NCBI GenBank assembly: GCA_050084985.1
Contig: JBITNC010000001.1
Coordinates: forward strand, 94,116,001-94,180,000
Length of the DNA: 64,000 nt
Reading direction: 5' to 3'
Origin: Nageia nagi
Taxonomy: Eukaryota > Pinophyta
The translations under genes and the position numbers were made by a program. Numbering within the stretch: the stretch's first letter is position 1; the number at the start of each line of letters is the position of its first letter. Positions 12,460 to 25,357 of this stretch are shown in pieces. The notes below the pieces were generated by a model. That model had not been told where the DNA came from and did not search any database. It saw only the letters and a program-made list of their open reading frames with translations.

Positions 12460-13080
12460 TGATGAAAGTTAAAGGCATTTTCATGATAAGTGCACCATAT
12501 GATATAAAATGACCTAATTGCACCAACATATATTGTTCATGATCAAATGCACCATATATGATATAAAAAAATCCAAATTACATAGACATATGATATAAAA
12601 ATATCCAAATTACACATACATATGATATAGAAAGATCCAAATTACATAAACATATGATATGAAATGATCTAATTACACCATATCGATATAAAATGATGCT
12701 ACTGTACCATATGATATGAAATAACAAGTACACCATATGATATAAAATAATCCAAATGCACCAACATATGTTCATGATCAAGTGCACCATATGATATAAA
12801 ATGATCCAAATACACCAACATTTGTTCATTATCAAGTGCACCATATGATATAAAATGATACAAATGCACCAACATATGATATGAAATAATCTAATTAGAT
12901 CATATTAGTCTAAAATGATGCTACTGTACCATATGGTGTGAAATGACAAGTGAATAATATGATATGAAATGATATAAATACACCAAATAGTTTAAAACAA
13001 TGCAATTGTACCATATTATATGAAATATACACCAACATATTATATGAAAATGATTTAAGCACACCATACAGTCAGAAATG
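12460..13080. repeat. Tandem repeats around a CACCATATGATAT core
   Basis: There are about a dozen degenerate units built from ACCATATGATATAAAATGATCC and CACCAACATATG-type modules. The clearest period is near 60 bp (12720-12860). The ORF predicted across it on the minus strand is only a translation of the repeat. Confidence 0.75.
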
Positions 13081-13258
13081 ATATAGTTGGTAAAAGCATG
13101 CTTGTAATACTTAGCAATTTTTTAACTCATAAATTTAAATATTATGTTATCTTACCTTAATAAAATAACTTTTCCCTAAGATAACCTATTCAAAATATCA
13201 TGAATTATGCTCAAATGATTCAAATATGGTCTATAGGTTCAATTATTTCTCAATCACT

Positions 13259-13540
13259 TCAAATATGCTCTACAGTATTGCTACTACAACATTTTGATTT
13301 ACAAGCACCAAGTATAAATATCACATCATGCATCTTGTGAAATAAATATCTAGTCTTGTGTATTGTTTCACATTTTGCATACATGTCTATCAGGGCTATC
13401 ACAACCATAATACTCAAGGAAAAACCATTTTCAACTACTCTTTGATGGATGTTCATACCTTCTTCTAGAGCTCATATTTTGCATACATGTCTATGGACCT
13501 TGAGTATTATTTTACACTTTGCATACATGTTCATCTAGTC
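13259..13540 (-). pseudogene. PPR protein gene fragment
   Basis: The minus strand encodes a pentatricopeptide-repeat style stretch, I-H-Q-R-V-V-E-N-G-F followed by A-L-I-D-M-Y-A-K-C and Y-L-F-H-K-M, typical of plant organelle RNA-processing PPR proteins. The open frame is 65 codons (13456-13259). Upstream (13460-13540) two further degenerate M-Y-A-K-C-like copies appear in shifted frames, so this is a decayed remnant of several repeats. No intact start, targeting peptide or long repeat array is present. It may be a gene fragment carried by a transposon or a relic of a host gene. Confidence 0.6.
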
Positions 13541-13619
13541 ATTCAAAAACATAACATTCAATTTACAAAGCACCAAGTAGACATATCCACATACCTAATT
13601 CAAGATTTATGGGTATTTT

Positions 13620-13714
13620 GGCACCCGAGCTCAATAAAATTGAGCCAAATTATGATGTTGACCATGGGTTACCGAAGGATGGTCTAATGGAACTGACCAG
13701 TCACCATTTATATA
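13620..13714. repeat. Inverted partner of the sequence next to the hairpin
   Basis: Positions 13660-13681 are an inverted, about 85% match to 12416-12437, the bases immediately after the hairpin. Together they bracket the tandem repeats and PPR fragment, as the ends of one element might. A small palindrome (GCTCAAT/ATTGAGC) lies at about 13629-13645. Confidence 0.45.
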
Positions 13715-13865
13715 CACTACTACATTTTGTGGGTTTTGCATCATAAATGCATCAAGATGTAGTGTATTTTTTTCTTTTTCTTAGTCTCTCCTTGATGCCT
13801 CACATGATGCTAAGGGTACTATCAATCTATGAGTCAAGTAAATTTTTTCTTTCATTGACCAAAAT

Positions 13866-14270
13866 ATTAAGAGCTTGACTCATAAAGAGTCACAACTTTG
13901 ACTCATAAAGTGTCAAGAACTTTGAATCATAAAGCATCATCACTCTGACTCATAAAACATCAAGAGTTTGACTCATAAAGTGTCAATACTCTGACCCATA
14001 AAATATCAAGAGTTTGACTCATAAAACATCAATACTCTGACTCATAAAATGTCAAGAGTTTGACTCATAAAACATCAATACTCTAACTCATAAAATGTCA
14101 ATAGTTTGAATCATAAAATGTTAATACTCTAACTCATAAAATATCAAGAGTTTGAATTATAAAACATCAACACTATGACTCATAAAATGTCAACACTCTG
14201 ACTCATAGAACATCAATACTTTGAATCATGAAATGCCAATACATTGATTCATAAAATGTCAAATTTTGCT
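13866..14270. repeat. 22-24 bp tandem array
   Basis: There are roughly 17 degenerate units of the form TTTGACTCATAAAAYATCAA. It lies just inside the candidate CACTA left end, where subterminal repeats are expected for that class. Confidence 0.8.
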
Positions 14271-14535
14271 TCATAATTCAAAACAAATCAAATTATTTAT
14301 TATTAATATTTATTATTTCTTTTTTTATGTAGTGTATAATACATTTTAATACATTAATCGTAATATATATACATTCAAATAATACATTAGAAGTAAAAAA
14401 TACATTCAAATAGTACATCAAAAGATACATTCAAATTTAAACATACAAGCATAATAATAATAAAACTTAAAACAAATTATGTATAAATAATATAACACAC
14501 TAAATTAATAATCACATGTGTATAATTAGGATCAA

Positions 14536-14725
14536 TCAGCAAAAAACTTTCATGCCGAGTGTACAAATGTATGGTAATGGGTCAATAAAAATGTCCACAT
14601 CGAGCGTACAAATGCATGGTAATGGGTCAACAAAAAATGTCCATGCCAAGTGTACAAATTCATGGAATGGATCAACAAAAAATGTCCATACCGAGTGTAC
14701 AAATGCATGGTAATGGGTCATTCAA
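14536..14725. repeat. 45-bp tandem array, four units
   Basis: Four units contain GAGTGTACAAATGCATGG and GGGTCAACAAAAAATGTCC modules. ORFs on both strands are products of the repeat and are not genes. Confidence 0.8.
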
Positions 14726-14729
14726 TATC

Positions 14730-16289
14730 ATGACCATGCATAGTGTAATCTTCATCCATTCTAGCAATTTACCACCCCTCCTGGTCACCCTCCTCTCGAC
14801 CACCCTTTGGTTGACTCTCCTCATCCTCCAAAGAATAATCAACTAAATATTAGTAAATAATAAAGACTAAAAATTTTATGATTCATTATTAAAATAATAT
14901 AATAAATTAAAAAACACTTAACTATTACTTATAGTATCGGAAGCTATTTTCAAGACTAGTGCTTGAAAACCATTTTTCAAGGCAAATTTTACTTCACCTT
15001 CTATAGGATACTTGCCATATTTATCATACTACAAAAAAATATATTTACTTAAATAATATTTTATGCATATAATTTAATTATATAACTATTCATGCATAAA
15101 ATATGAAATAAATAATTTAATATACTTACATATCTTGTTTTGATCCCCACTTTACTTAATTTCCTGACTTATGGGTATATGCCATTGAAGATGTGTTGTA
15201 TCAAGAATGTGTAGCTTTTTTGAACCACAATGGTTCAGTAGTGGATTCTCTATGTGCTTCTTCCTCCTCCACCTTCTTCATCAAGCTCTTCCACACCTTG
15301 TTTTCAACATTTGCAAGCCTACTTCCTTTCTATTGATTTTAGGAAGTTTTTTTTATTTTATTCCTTATTTTATCTCTCCTCCAATTAAAATTCTTGCCCA
15401 TATGTTGCAATGCCCATTTTGGGTTCCATGCATCACCAAATTCTTTTTTTAAGATATCTATGACCCTTTGTTTTGTTGCAAAATACATATTTTTGTAGAA
15501 AATGAATTAAAAAATTAAGTAAAATGTACTATAAATATTAATTTATAAAAAAATTAAGTATAAAATTAAGCATATAAATTATATATATTCGTGTTTTACT
15601 TTGTTTTTTCCACTCGATATCTATGGTGGGATCAAACTAGTGGAAAGTGCATTTTCTAAGAGTATTATAAAATGCCTTGACAAGAATTTAATAACATTAG
15701 TAAATTAATATATTTAATATATATATATATATATATATTAAAATCAATTCTTAACATTTTGATCTTTAATTACAACACCCTTCTCATCGACCTTAATCTC
15801 AATGTCATTAGTGCCCTTGCATGTTGAAAATATTATCTCCATATTGATTGATTGTACATCTGCAATTACCATATTACTTAGATTATCTTTATTGAATGTA
15901 AAATTTAATTAATAAAAGGTAACTTTAATCACTTTTTTAAATTTAAAAAAAGCAATGTTACCATCTGGTGATGAGTCTGTCGATGATGGTCGATCTACAC
16001 CACTAGTAGGCCTAGCAAGCCTAGTATATGAAGACCTAATACCCATTTGTTTATCAATTTCTCTATCAATCTCACTCCTTTGTGTCCATTACATGGCCAT
16101 TTTATATAGTTTGCCACCAATTTAGTCTATTAAAAAGGTAAGAAAAATAAATTCAAATTTCCTTTTGAAATGAATATTATTAAATAAAAATTCAATAAAT
16201 CACATTCATATATAAATACTTACAAAACCCTTCTTGCTTGTAGTTGACTTTGGAGGTTTTGGCTTCTTTCCCCTCCTATCGTCGACCAT
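14730..16289 (-). pseudogene. Intron-containing gene remnant, possibly CACTA-encoded
   Basis: A broken gene on the minus strand. Exon 1 is clear: ATG at 16289, 22 codons of basic, lysine/proline-rich protein, then a GTAAGT donor at 16223. The next exon (about 16090-15965, beginning W-T-Q-R-S-E-I-D) is open up to another GT. A later one includes K-K-E-F-G-D-A-W-N-P-K-W-A-L (about 15466-15400) and resembles, at F-G-x-x-W and a following basic stretch, an exon of the plus-strand remnant near 39.55 kb. Stops interrupt several exons, for example a TAG after A-F-Y-N-T-L-R-K. The layout resembles plant transposase families linked to En/Spm elements (Pfam Transposase_24), but I cannot confirm that. 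A decayed host gene is the alternative. Confidence 0.4.
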
Positions 16290-16509
16290 GATAATCACTA
16301 AATAAAGTTAATAATAAAAAATATTATTAGTATAAAAAATTTAAAACTATTCAATTTAATAAACCTAACATAGTATGCCAATATTAAATTTATAAAGGTT
16401 ATCATTGAGACACATTGCAATATGAATATGATGGAAGAAATTTAGGACATTAACATTGTAAATGCAACATGCCTCTATTTTTTTAATTTATTTCAATTAG
16501 TTACAACAA

Positions 16510-18467
16510 TATTATGGGTAACCCAAACCCCTAATCAACCCTTAAATCCTAACCAAATATAACCCCTAATATCTTAATTCTTAACTCTTAACTCATGCCT
16601 ATACTGTTAAACCTTAAACTTTAAATCTTAAACCCTCAACTCAAACCTAAACCCCTAACCCTTAAATTGTAACCCCTAAGTCAAATGTAAACTATTAAAC
16701 CCTAACCCTTAAATCCCAATCATTTTTTTAAAATCTGAACACTTACCCTTAATTCCTAACCATAACCCTTAAACCCTAATTTCTAACTAAAATTCAAGCC
16801 CATGAAACCCTAACATTGAATCAAACTAAAACTTATGACCCTTAAATCCTAACATAAACCATAAACCAAACCCAAACCCCTAACCCTTAATGTATTATAA
16901 CTCCTAACCCTTAAAGTACTGAAACCCCTACCAAAATTGGGTACCACAAACCTCAACTCTAGAAATTAGAGTTAAATCTTAAACCATTAACTCAAACCTA
17001 AACCCCTAACCCTTAAACCATAACCCTTAAGTCAAAACTAAACTCTTAAACCCTAAACCCAACCCTTAACCCTTAAATCCTAACCATAATCCTTAATAAA
17101 TCCTAACCATTTTCTTTAAATCCTAACACTTACCCTTAATTCCTAACCATAACCCTTAAACCTTAATTTCTAACTAAAATCCAAGCCCATAAAACCCTAA
17201 CATTGAACTCAAACCCAAAATCCTAACCCTTAATTCCTAAAATAAAGCCTTGAACCCTAACCCAAACCCCTAACCCTTAATGTATCACAACTCCTAACCC
17301 TTAAAGTATCATAACCCCTAACCCTTAAAGTACCATAACCCTAACAAAATTGGAATCTTAAACTCTTAAATCAAACCTAAACCCCTAACCCTTAAAATGT
17401 AACCACTAAGTCAAACCTAAACTCTTAAACCCTAACCCCAACCACTAACCCTTAAATCCTAACCATAATCCTTAATAAATCCTAACCATATTCTTTAAAT
17501 TCTAGCACTTACCCTTAATTCTTAACCATAACCCTTGAACCCTAATTTCTAACTAAAATCCAAGTCCATAAAATCCTAATATTGAACTCAAACCCAAACT
17601 CCTAACCCTTGAATCCTAACATAAACCCTAACCCAAACCCAAACCCCTAACCCTTAAAGTACTACAACCCCTAACAAATCTGGGTACCATAACCCTCAAC
17701 TCTAGAAATTAGGGTTAAATCTTAAATCCTAAACTCAAACCTAAACCCCTAACCCTTAAACCATAATGCCTAATTCAAACCTAAACTCTTAAACCCTAAC
17801 CTTAAATCCTAACCATAATTCTTAACAAATCCTAACCATGTTCTTTAAATCCTAACACTTACCCTTAATTACTAACCATAACCCTTAAATCTTAATTTCT
17901 AACTAAAATACAAGCCCATAAAACCATAACATTTAACTCAAACCAAAACTCCTAACCCTTAAATCCTAAAATAAACCCTTAAACCCTAACCCAAACCCCT
18001 AACCCTTAATGTACTGCAACCCCTAACCCTTAAAGTACCATAAACCCTAACAAAATTGGGTACCACAACCCTCAAATCTAAAAATTAGGGTTAAATCTTA
18101 AGCCCTCAACTCAAATCTAAACCCTTAACCCTTAAAATATAACCCTTAAGTCAAACCTAAACTCTTAAACCCTAATCCCAACCCCTAACCCTTAAATCCT
18201 AACCATAATCCTTAATAAATCTTAACCATATTCTTTAAATCCTAACACTTACCCTTAATTTCTAACCATAACCCTTAAACCTTAATTTTTAATTGAAATC
18301 CAATCCCATAAAACCCTAACATTGAACTCAAACCCAAACTCCTAACCCTTAAATTCTAACATAAACCCTTAAACTCTAACCCAAACCCAAACCCCTAAAC
18401 CTTAATGTACTACAACCTCTAACCCTTAAAGTACTGCAAACCCTAACAAAATTGGGTACCACAACCC
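16510..18467. repeat. Telomere-like higher-order satellite, left part
   Basis: Degenerate CCCTAAC, CCTTAAA and CCTAACC heptamer-like words are arranged in a longer tandem unit of about 370 bp. The landmark CTCTAGAAATTAGGGTTAAA recurs near 16957, 17699 and 18074, with a degraded copy near 17345, and continues after copia B at 26519 and 26880. Each unit also keeps other landmarks in order, such as AAAATTGGGTACCA and ACTCAAACCTAAACCCC. It is therefore not a simple telomere: the repeat evolves as a satellite of telomere-like words. Confidence 0.85.
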
Positions 18468-18962
18468 TATTGGAATGTATAATGCATTGTTGTAAGGATT
18501 TGTATTAATCCTCTTTGTAAATTTACTAATACTTAAGGGTATAATTAGATACCTTAAGTATTTAAATGAATATGATAATGTAACTTATCCTACACTCCAT
18601 GTCATGAGCATGCCTTTTGGGTAAAAGGATGTGCATGTCATGCTTTTGTACATTGGATAAAAAGATGATCTAAAGAGAGATTTTGGGATATAAATAGAAG
18701 GCTCCCTCTTTGTGATTACACACAATTTTTGGAGTAAAGTTAAGTTATAGGATAATGTTTAGGAGAAAAGTTTAGGAGGATGTAAGAGTTCATATTTGTG
18801 AATGAAGTGAGATCTAGTTAGTGGATGTACTCCTAGTTAGAGGAACCACTTATATATTGAGTTATCTTTGTGAGTTTGATTTATGTGTTATTTATATGTA
18901 TTTGTGCACTTTTAAGAGATCTTGGCTATTTAGGAATTATCTTGTTAGTGTTAATTTCTACA
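18468..18962 (+). repeat. 5' LTR of copia B
   Basis: It starts TATTGGAATG (ancestral TGTTGG, G to A) and ends TTCTACA. A TATA box, TATAAATAG, lies at about 18689, followed by GGCTCCCTCTTTGTG, which is shared with the other LTRs of the family and probably lies near the transcription start. Confidence 0.9.
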
Positions 18963-18965
18963 AAT

Positions 18966-18977
18966 TGGTATCAGAGC
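18966..18977 (+). other. Primer-binding site of copia B
   Basis: TGGTATCAGAGC lies three bases after the LTR. It is an exact initiator-Met tRNA type PBS. Confidence 0.9.
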
Positions 18978-21514
18978 TCTTTGGACACTCCTCTTCACAT
19001 CCTTTGTGTTGAGGCTCTTCATCTTCAACTTGGAGGTCCTCATTCTTTATCCTTCACTCCATTAGTGAGGTAAAACTAAGAGAGTGTATAAATTTCCACC
19101 TCCTTGGTTATTTTATGGATTATTGTATTATGCTACTAACATATTACTTGCTATGTGTTAGTCCTTTTCTTTGGAAAATATGGCTAACAAAGTTGCAATT
19201 TTTTTTTACTAACCCTCTATGTTACTTCTAATTTGTAATTGCTACAATTTTTAAAAAGGGTTAGTATACAAAAATAGCATTATTTTTTATTTGGAAATAA
19301 GTATATATGTTACATATTATTGTTATGCTATTCCTAACACTTTTTTGTTAAATGCAATTTTTTTAAAATAACAATAATCTATTATAGTTAAATTTTTTTT
19401 ACAAATACTTTCTTTTTACACAATTTGTAGTGTAAAATATAAAGGAAGTAATTATTTTCTTTCTTTCTTTTCCATATTTTCTTCAAAAATTTTATGTTAA
19501 AAAAATTAAATTTGACCTTCTTTTGAAAAACAATTATATGTTTTCATTTAAGGGAGGAGGAGCATTTTCTATGTGTTGTGTTTCATTTTTTTTAGCCTTT
19601 GGTCGACCAACCATCTTATAGCTGTGAATTAGATTTGGGGGGAATAAAACCACCAATCTAAGGATCTTTTTTGGCTTCCCCCTTCCATGCACATGATTTT
19701 TTTTCAATATGCCTATGATTTTTTAACCTCAAGAGTAAATTTGGGGGGGGGGGGGTAGTCCCTTATCTTGTGGTCTTTTTTTTCCTGCACCACCAAGTGG
19801 CCTCTCCCTCCATCGATGCCACTTGATACTTTTGAGGTGCCTCTCTTCTCTTGCATAGCCTCAACCTCTTATCCCTCTCTACCTTTCATCCTTCATGTCC
19901 TCTTCATCTAGCACCCACCATGGGGCTTCAACCTTACCTTGCCCTCTTTTTTTTTCTTCTTAATTTCTCTCTTATAAAAAAAGTCTTAGCACAATATATT
20001 TATAAAATGTAGGAAGGCTCTCATTTAATGTCTAATTTAGTTCAATTCTTTTAGTTGGTGCATTCAATTTTTTAATGGATTGCTTGCAAGCTAACTTAGT
20101 CATCATTTACCTTCTCTCCTCTTTAATTGCTTGGAGTGGCATGAGAGTCTTTCATTTCATTTAATTTCTTGTAGGAGTTTATATAAGTGAATGATGGCTT
20201 GTCATTTTTTAACTTATCTACTTTATTGCAAAGTCTAACATCTTTTTTAACAATGAAGGAATTTATTACAATTAATGCTTTTAAAAAGGAATTTTTAAGT
20301 ATCTCTAAACAAGGCATAATAATCTTTAGAAAGATTTTGTTAGCATACAAGTTTTTTGTACATCAGTTAAATTTCTAAGGTAAACTAGTATGTTATCTTT
20401 AGGAATAGATGTTTAAGTAAAAGAAGGGGGAATTTGTATAATTTTTTACTTAAATATTTATCTAGATATTGCATATTAGAATTGACAAAATATTGCATCT
20501 CTCTAAATTTCTATTGCAAAGTAATTACTTATTTTCTTAAGGTATGGAATAATGCATGCTTACTTAAATTTGTTAAGATAAATGATGCATGCTTCCTTTT
20601 TTTAAGCTAATGATGCATACTTAATTTTTTAAGTTATGAGATTGATGCATGCCAATTTTTTTATGGAAAGTATGGAATGAACTTGTGCAAAATTAGGAAT
20701 GATGTAAATGATATCCTTTTAGGGGTTGGTAAACAAACTCCATTCAACACTTAAGTTTCAAATTTGGAATGGATGATGTTTTTACTTATGCTCTTTTACT
20801 TCATGTTTTGCACTTTGATTTATTTTCTTATGCAAACAAAATTGCAAAAATTGAAATGGCCAACCCCTAAAATGAACACATCCATACGTACATTCTGCAA
20901 CATAACTTATTTGGTGAGCCATGAGGTGAGGATAGGAAGAATGGAGCCTTTAACTTTGATGATCTAAATGATGAAAAGTTTGTACTTTTCAATTTCTCTA
21001 ATTCCTCTATTAGTTTGGACATAACTCTAATAGGTGGATAGGTATGTGTAGTGATACCAAATGTCCACATGTCCATTTAGGGATTATCTTGATAACCTAG
21101 GAGGATAACTTGAAACTTAATTAAGATTAATAATTTGGCCAATCTAATAAACATCATAACCTTGGAATATAGTAGGTACTTCTCCTTGTGAGAAAGTATA
21201 ATACTGACCAAGGTGATTTGGTTAAGGATTGGTAGTACTTAGGCTCCTCATGTGCGGGCATCCAGGTGAAGGCTTAATTTTAGATAAGAAAATAAGCCTC
21301 AATAATGTCACTCTACATATATGGTTCTTGAGATGAAAAATGTATTTGGTTACATGGGTTATTATTTGAATTGTAAAATATTTTCACTTATGAATCAAAT
21401 CAAGCATGTCCTTTGTGTTAAATTTAACATGTATTATTTACTTGGTTAAAACTTAACATATAATGTTTTGTATTGAACCATATGCTTATTATTTTTCACA
21501 TTCTTGTGTAGCAA
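18978..21514 (+). other. Leader of copia B
   Basis: A 2.5-kb untranslated leader. It contains a pyrimidine-rich patch (about 19740-19960, starting at a 12-G run), an ATGCATG-rich zone (20520-20660) and a block at 20845-21330 that is conserved in all four copia elements of the window. No long frame is present. Confidence 0.7.
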
Positions 21515-24500
21515 ATGGGAGAATCCTTTTTACTCAAACACATTCTTGATGGTTCTAACTTTGGTATTTGGGAACCTTAGATGAGAGTTGAATTGCAAGT
21601 AAGAAAGCTATGGCAAACTGTGAATGAGAACCTTGTTGCTCCTACAGATGAGAAGGCATTTAAGGCTTACAACATAAAGAATGAGTTAGCAACCTCTATG
21701 ATTTACTGTGCAATTTTATATGATATGCTCTTGATGATTTTATTTTCAACCTTGATAAAAGAAACTTGGGATAAGCTTAAGCAAATCTATCTTGATTCAA
21801 ATTTTTTAAGAAGGTTTACCATTCTCCAAATGTTGCTTCAATATCATCAAGAGAAAGATGATAATGTTAATATATACTTGAACAAAATCATTTACTAAGG
21901 ACCCAACTTATTGCTTGTGGGTGCAATTGGATCAATGATGAGTTCATGGTCTTCATCATTATTCAAATCCTTTCTTCAAATTTTGAAAACTTTTTAATGG
22001 TTATGGAAATAGGGCTTGATGATGAAGAAAAAAGTTTCTCCCTTGAGAATCTTTCTAGGCACCTTTTGAAGCATGAAAAAAATAGTTAACAATAAGGTGT
22101 TGATTTCTTCTCCTATGAATAATAATGTTGCTATTGGACAACCAAACTCCTTTCAAGAATAAGTTCAACCATCAAAAGAAATCTTATCCTTGTTCCTCCA
22201 AAAGGTTTGAGAAAAGAGGTAATGGCAACAATAAGAACAACAATAACAATAGTAGAAACAATGCCAACAACAACCACTTCAAGAAAAGAGATGAAAAAAG
22301 GCAAAGTAAACAATACATAACATAAGAAAATTTTTTATGGTAATTGTAACTATTATGGCATCCAAGGTTACAAAGAAGTTGATTGCTACAAAAAGAAAAG
22401 AGAGGAAAAGAACAAAGGTAAGGAAAATGTAAAGAAATTCAAAGGATTCAAGTTGATTTTGCTACAACACTCTACTCTATGTTTTGCACTCTTTCATCTG
22501 ATTAGATTATTGATTCCAGTTGCACTAATCACCTATGCTTTGAAAAAGATAAGTTTGAAAACTTTCACATGTATAGAAAAGATGTAGTTATGATAGGTGA
22601 TAACTCTACCCTTGAAGTCCAAGGAATTGAGAGTGTGTTGATGCATGAAAAGGTTCTTGACAATATGTTGTATGTTCTTAAGCTTAAGGTGAACATTCTT
22701 TCCATAATCTAAGTTGTTATAAATACTTGTTTAAGTTCAACTCCCAATCTTGGTGCATTAAGAAAGAACTTGCCACATTGGTTAAAGGATCAATGAAATA
22801 TGATCTCTACATTGTGGATTAAGTTCCATCATAAATGTTTCTTGCTACAAGTGTGTGTTCTAGAGGAAATATTTGGCACTAATGTTTAAGGCACCTTAAC
22901 TACAAGAGTATTCAAGTCATGAAAGACTAAGAACTTATGGAAGGTTTGCCTTCAATTTCTCCTTCGATTGGTCTATGTGAGAAGTGCATTCTTGGCAAGA
23001 TGCATAGACAAAAGTTTGAAAAAGATAAGGCAATAAAGGCATCTCAACCTGTTCAACTTGTGTATTCAAATTTGATGGGTCCATTTCAAACTAAGTCACT
23101 TGAAAGAACATATTATGTCTTGACCTTAATTAATGAATTTAGTAGGATGACCTTTGGGTATCTACTTGAGCATAAGGATAAAACCTATAAGAGTTATAAG
23201 GATTTTAAATCCTTTGTTGAGAATTAAACTAACCTTAAAATCAAGATGTGAAATCAAATAATGGAGGAGAATATAACAATAATGAGTTTAATGACTATTA
23301 TGCTAAGTATGAAATCAAGAGGTAATTTACAATTTCTTACACTCCTTAGCAGAATGGTGTTGCTAAAAGGAAAAATAGAACAATTATGAAAATGGTTAGA
23401 TGCATATTTGGTAATCTTTCTAGTTTCTTATGGGGTGAAGCTATGAGCACTACTATTTACACCTTGAATAAGTGTACTACAAAAGTTGTTTAGGGTAAAA
23501 CTCCTTTTGAGGCATGGTCAGGAAGAAAACCTAACATTCTCACCTTAGGGTGTTTGCTTGTGAAGCATTTTCCTACATTATTTCTAAGAAAAGAAAAAAT
23601 TTGGATAAAAGAGTTAAAAAATGCATCTTTATGGGTTATGATAGTCAACATAGAGGTTATAGAATCTACTCTCCATCCTACAAAGCTATGTTTGTTTCAA
23701 GGGATGCAAAGTTCAATAAAATTCCTAAAGAATTTGCTTCTAATGAGGATGTTGATGATCTAAAGGACTCTTCAGTTGCACTTAACTAGTTAAATATTGG
23801 TATAGGCAAGTCACCAATACAACAAAACTCTCCAACTCAAAGGGTAATAAGGAGTGTGACCTTGAACAAATCCTTATTTGCCAAATTTGACAAGAAGCAT
23901 GAGCCTTCATCTTTTAAAGATGCTTCTAAGCATGAGTGCTAGGTGGAAGCCATGAAAGTTAAGTATGAGATGCTTATAAAAAATTAAATATGGAATTTGG
24001 TTCCTTATCCTAATGAGAAGAATGTGATTGGTAATAAGTGAATCTATAAGATCAAGTTCAATTCTACTGGAGATATTAATAAATACAAGGTAAGGTTAGT
24101 AGCTAAAGGTTTTGCTCAAAAATACGATGTAGCTTATGAGAAAACCTTTGCTTCCATGGAAAAGATGCCTACTATGAGAATTATCCTTGCTCTTTTTACA
24201 GATCAAGGTTTATTATGAAAATTAAAGAATCCTTTGTGTGCAAGCTAAATAAATCATTGTATGGACTTAAGCAAGCATCTAGAGCCTAGTACAAGAAGAT
24301 TTCAAGGTATTTTATAGACATTAGTTTCTCCAAGTGCTTTTTAGACTCCGATCTATATGTACTCAATCAAGGAAAAGATGTGGTCTTGATTCTCCTTTAT
24401 GTGGATGATCTTTTGATTACTAGGAATAATGATTAAATCATTCAAGAATGCATATCCAAACTTAAGTTAATATTTGAAATGATTGATCTTAGTCTCTTGC

Positions 24501-25357
24501 ACTACTACCTTGGAATGCAAGTATACCAATACAAGGATTATACTTACCTCAATCAATCTAAGTATATATCGTACATCTTGTAGAAGTTTGTAATGGAGGA
24601 GTGTAGATATTATGCAATCCCAATCTCTTTTAGAATCATTATTTCTCTGAGCTCCAACTCTCAGTTGGCTGATGCTACCACTTATAGATAATTAATTGGT
24701 AGTCTTCTATATTTGACTATATCTAGGCTAGATATTACCTTTGTAGTGAATCTGGTGGCACAATTCATTTAGAAAACATATGTTTACCACCTCAATATTG
24801 TTAAGCAAATATTGAGGTATGTTGCAAAGACTAAGGATCTTGCTCTCAAGTATTCTAAGTTACTCTCATTTTTTTTCTCTCGATTCTTAGATTATAACTA
24901 TGGGGGAGATAGAGATGATAAGAAATCAACCTTTACATATGTGTTCAGCATTGGTTTAGGTGCTATCTCTTGGGCTTCTAAGAAGTAGCCTATTATTTCT
25001 CTTTCCACCATAGAAGATGAATACCGTACCATGTTTATTGTAGCCTAGTAAGCCATTTGGTTAAGGCATCTTTTGAAATATATTAGGTATGAGAAAGGTG
25101 GCTCATCTTTGATTTTTTTAGATAATCAATCAATGATATCTTTAGCTAAGAATAATGTGTTTCATAAGAGAACAAAACATGTGGAAATCTAAGCACATTT
25201 TATTAGGGAGAAGGTTCTTGATGGCATCATACACCTAGAGTATTATCCATCCACCTTGAACTCCACTGATTTGTTCACCAAGCCCCTCCTAGAAGATTAA
25301 TTATATAAGCTTAGGGATGTTATTGAGTTGGTTAAGCTTCCCTCAAGGGGGAGTTAA
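21515..25357 (+). pseudogene. Copia B gag-pol, broken
   Basis: The original polyprotein begins MGESFLLKHILDGSNF at 21515 and ends near 25357. Fragments in order: gag (a stop already at 21578), a degraded zinc knuckle, a protease region, the pre-integrase C-x-x-C-I-L-G-K-M (about 22970-23005), and integrase, where the catalytic glutamate of G-V-A-E-R-K-N-R is lysine (about 23355). RT follows, with Y-V-D-D-L-L-I-T intact near 24400 but flanked by stops, then RNase H. There are many stops and frameshifts, a large share in codons that are Gln in element C or D. It is non-functional. Confidence 0.88.

Noticed and set aside
12578-12844. 88-codon minus-strand ORF with repeated hydrophobic W-C-I-W-I-I-L-Y-H-M
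   Set aside because: It is a translation of a tandem DNA repeat. Frames on such repeats stay open by chance.
13866-14270. CRISPR-like direct repeats
   Set aside because: Units are degenerate and directly adjacent, without unique spacers, in a plant genome. It is an ordinary tandem array.
15207-15452. 81-codon hydrophobic plus-strand ORF
   Set aside because: It is antisense to the exon-bearing minus-strand remnant and has no conserved motif.
16510-18467. A true chromosome end
   Set aside because: The words are degenerate, grouped in a long unit, and flanked on both sides by unique or transposon sequence, so this is interstitial.
18966-18977. Part of a methionine tRNA gene
   Set aside because: The short tRNA-complementary motif lies directly inside an LTR, which makes it a primer-binding site and not a gene.
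19743-19754. Poly-G run as a G-quadruplex regulator
   Set aside because: It is a single uninterrupted G run inside a decayed leader and could be slippage. It is not conserved among the copia copies, although D has a similar G run near 56606.
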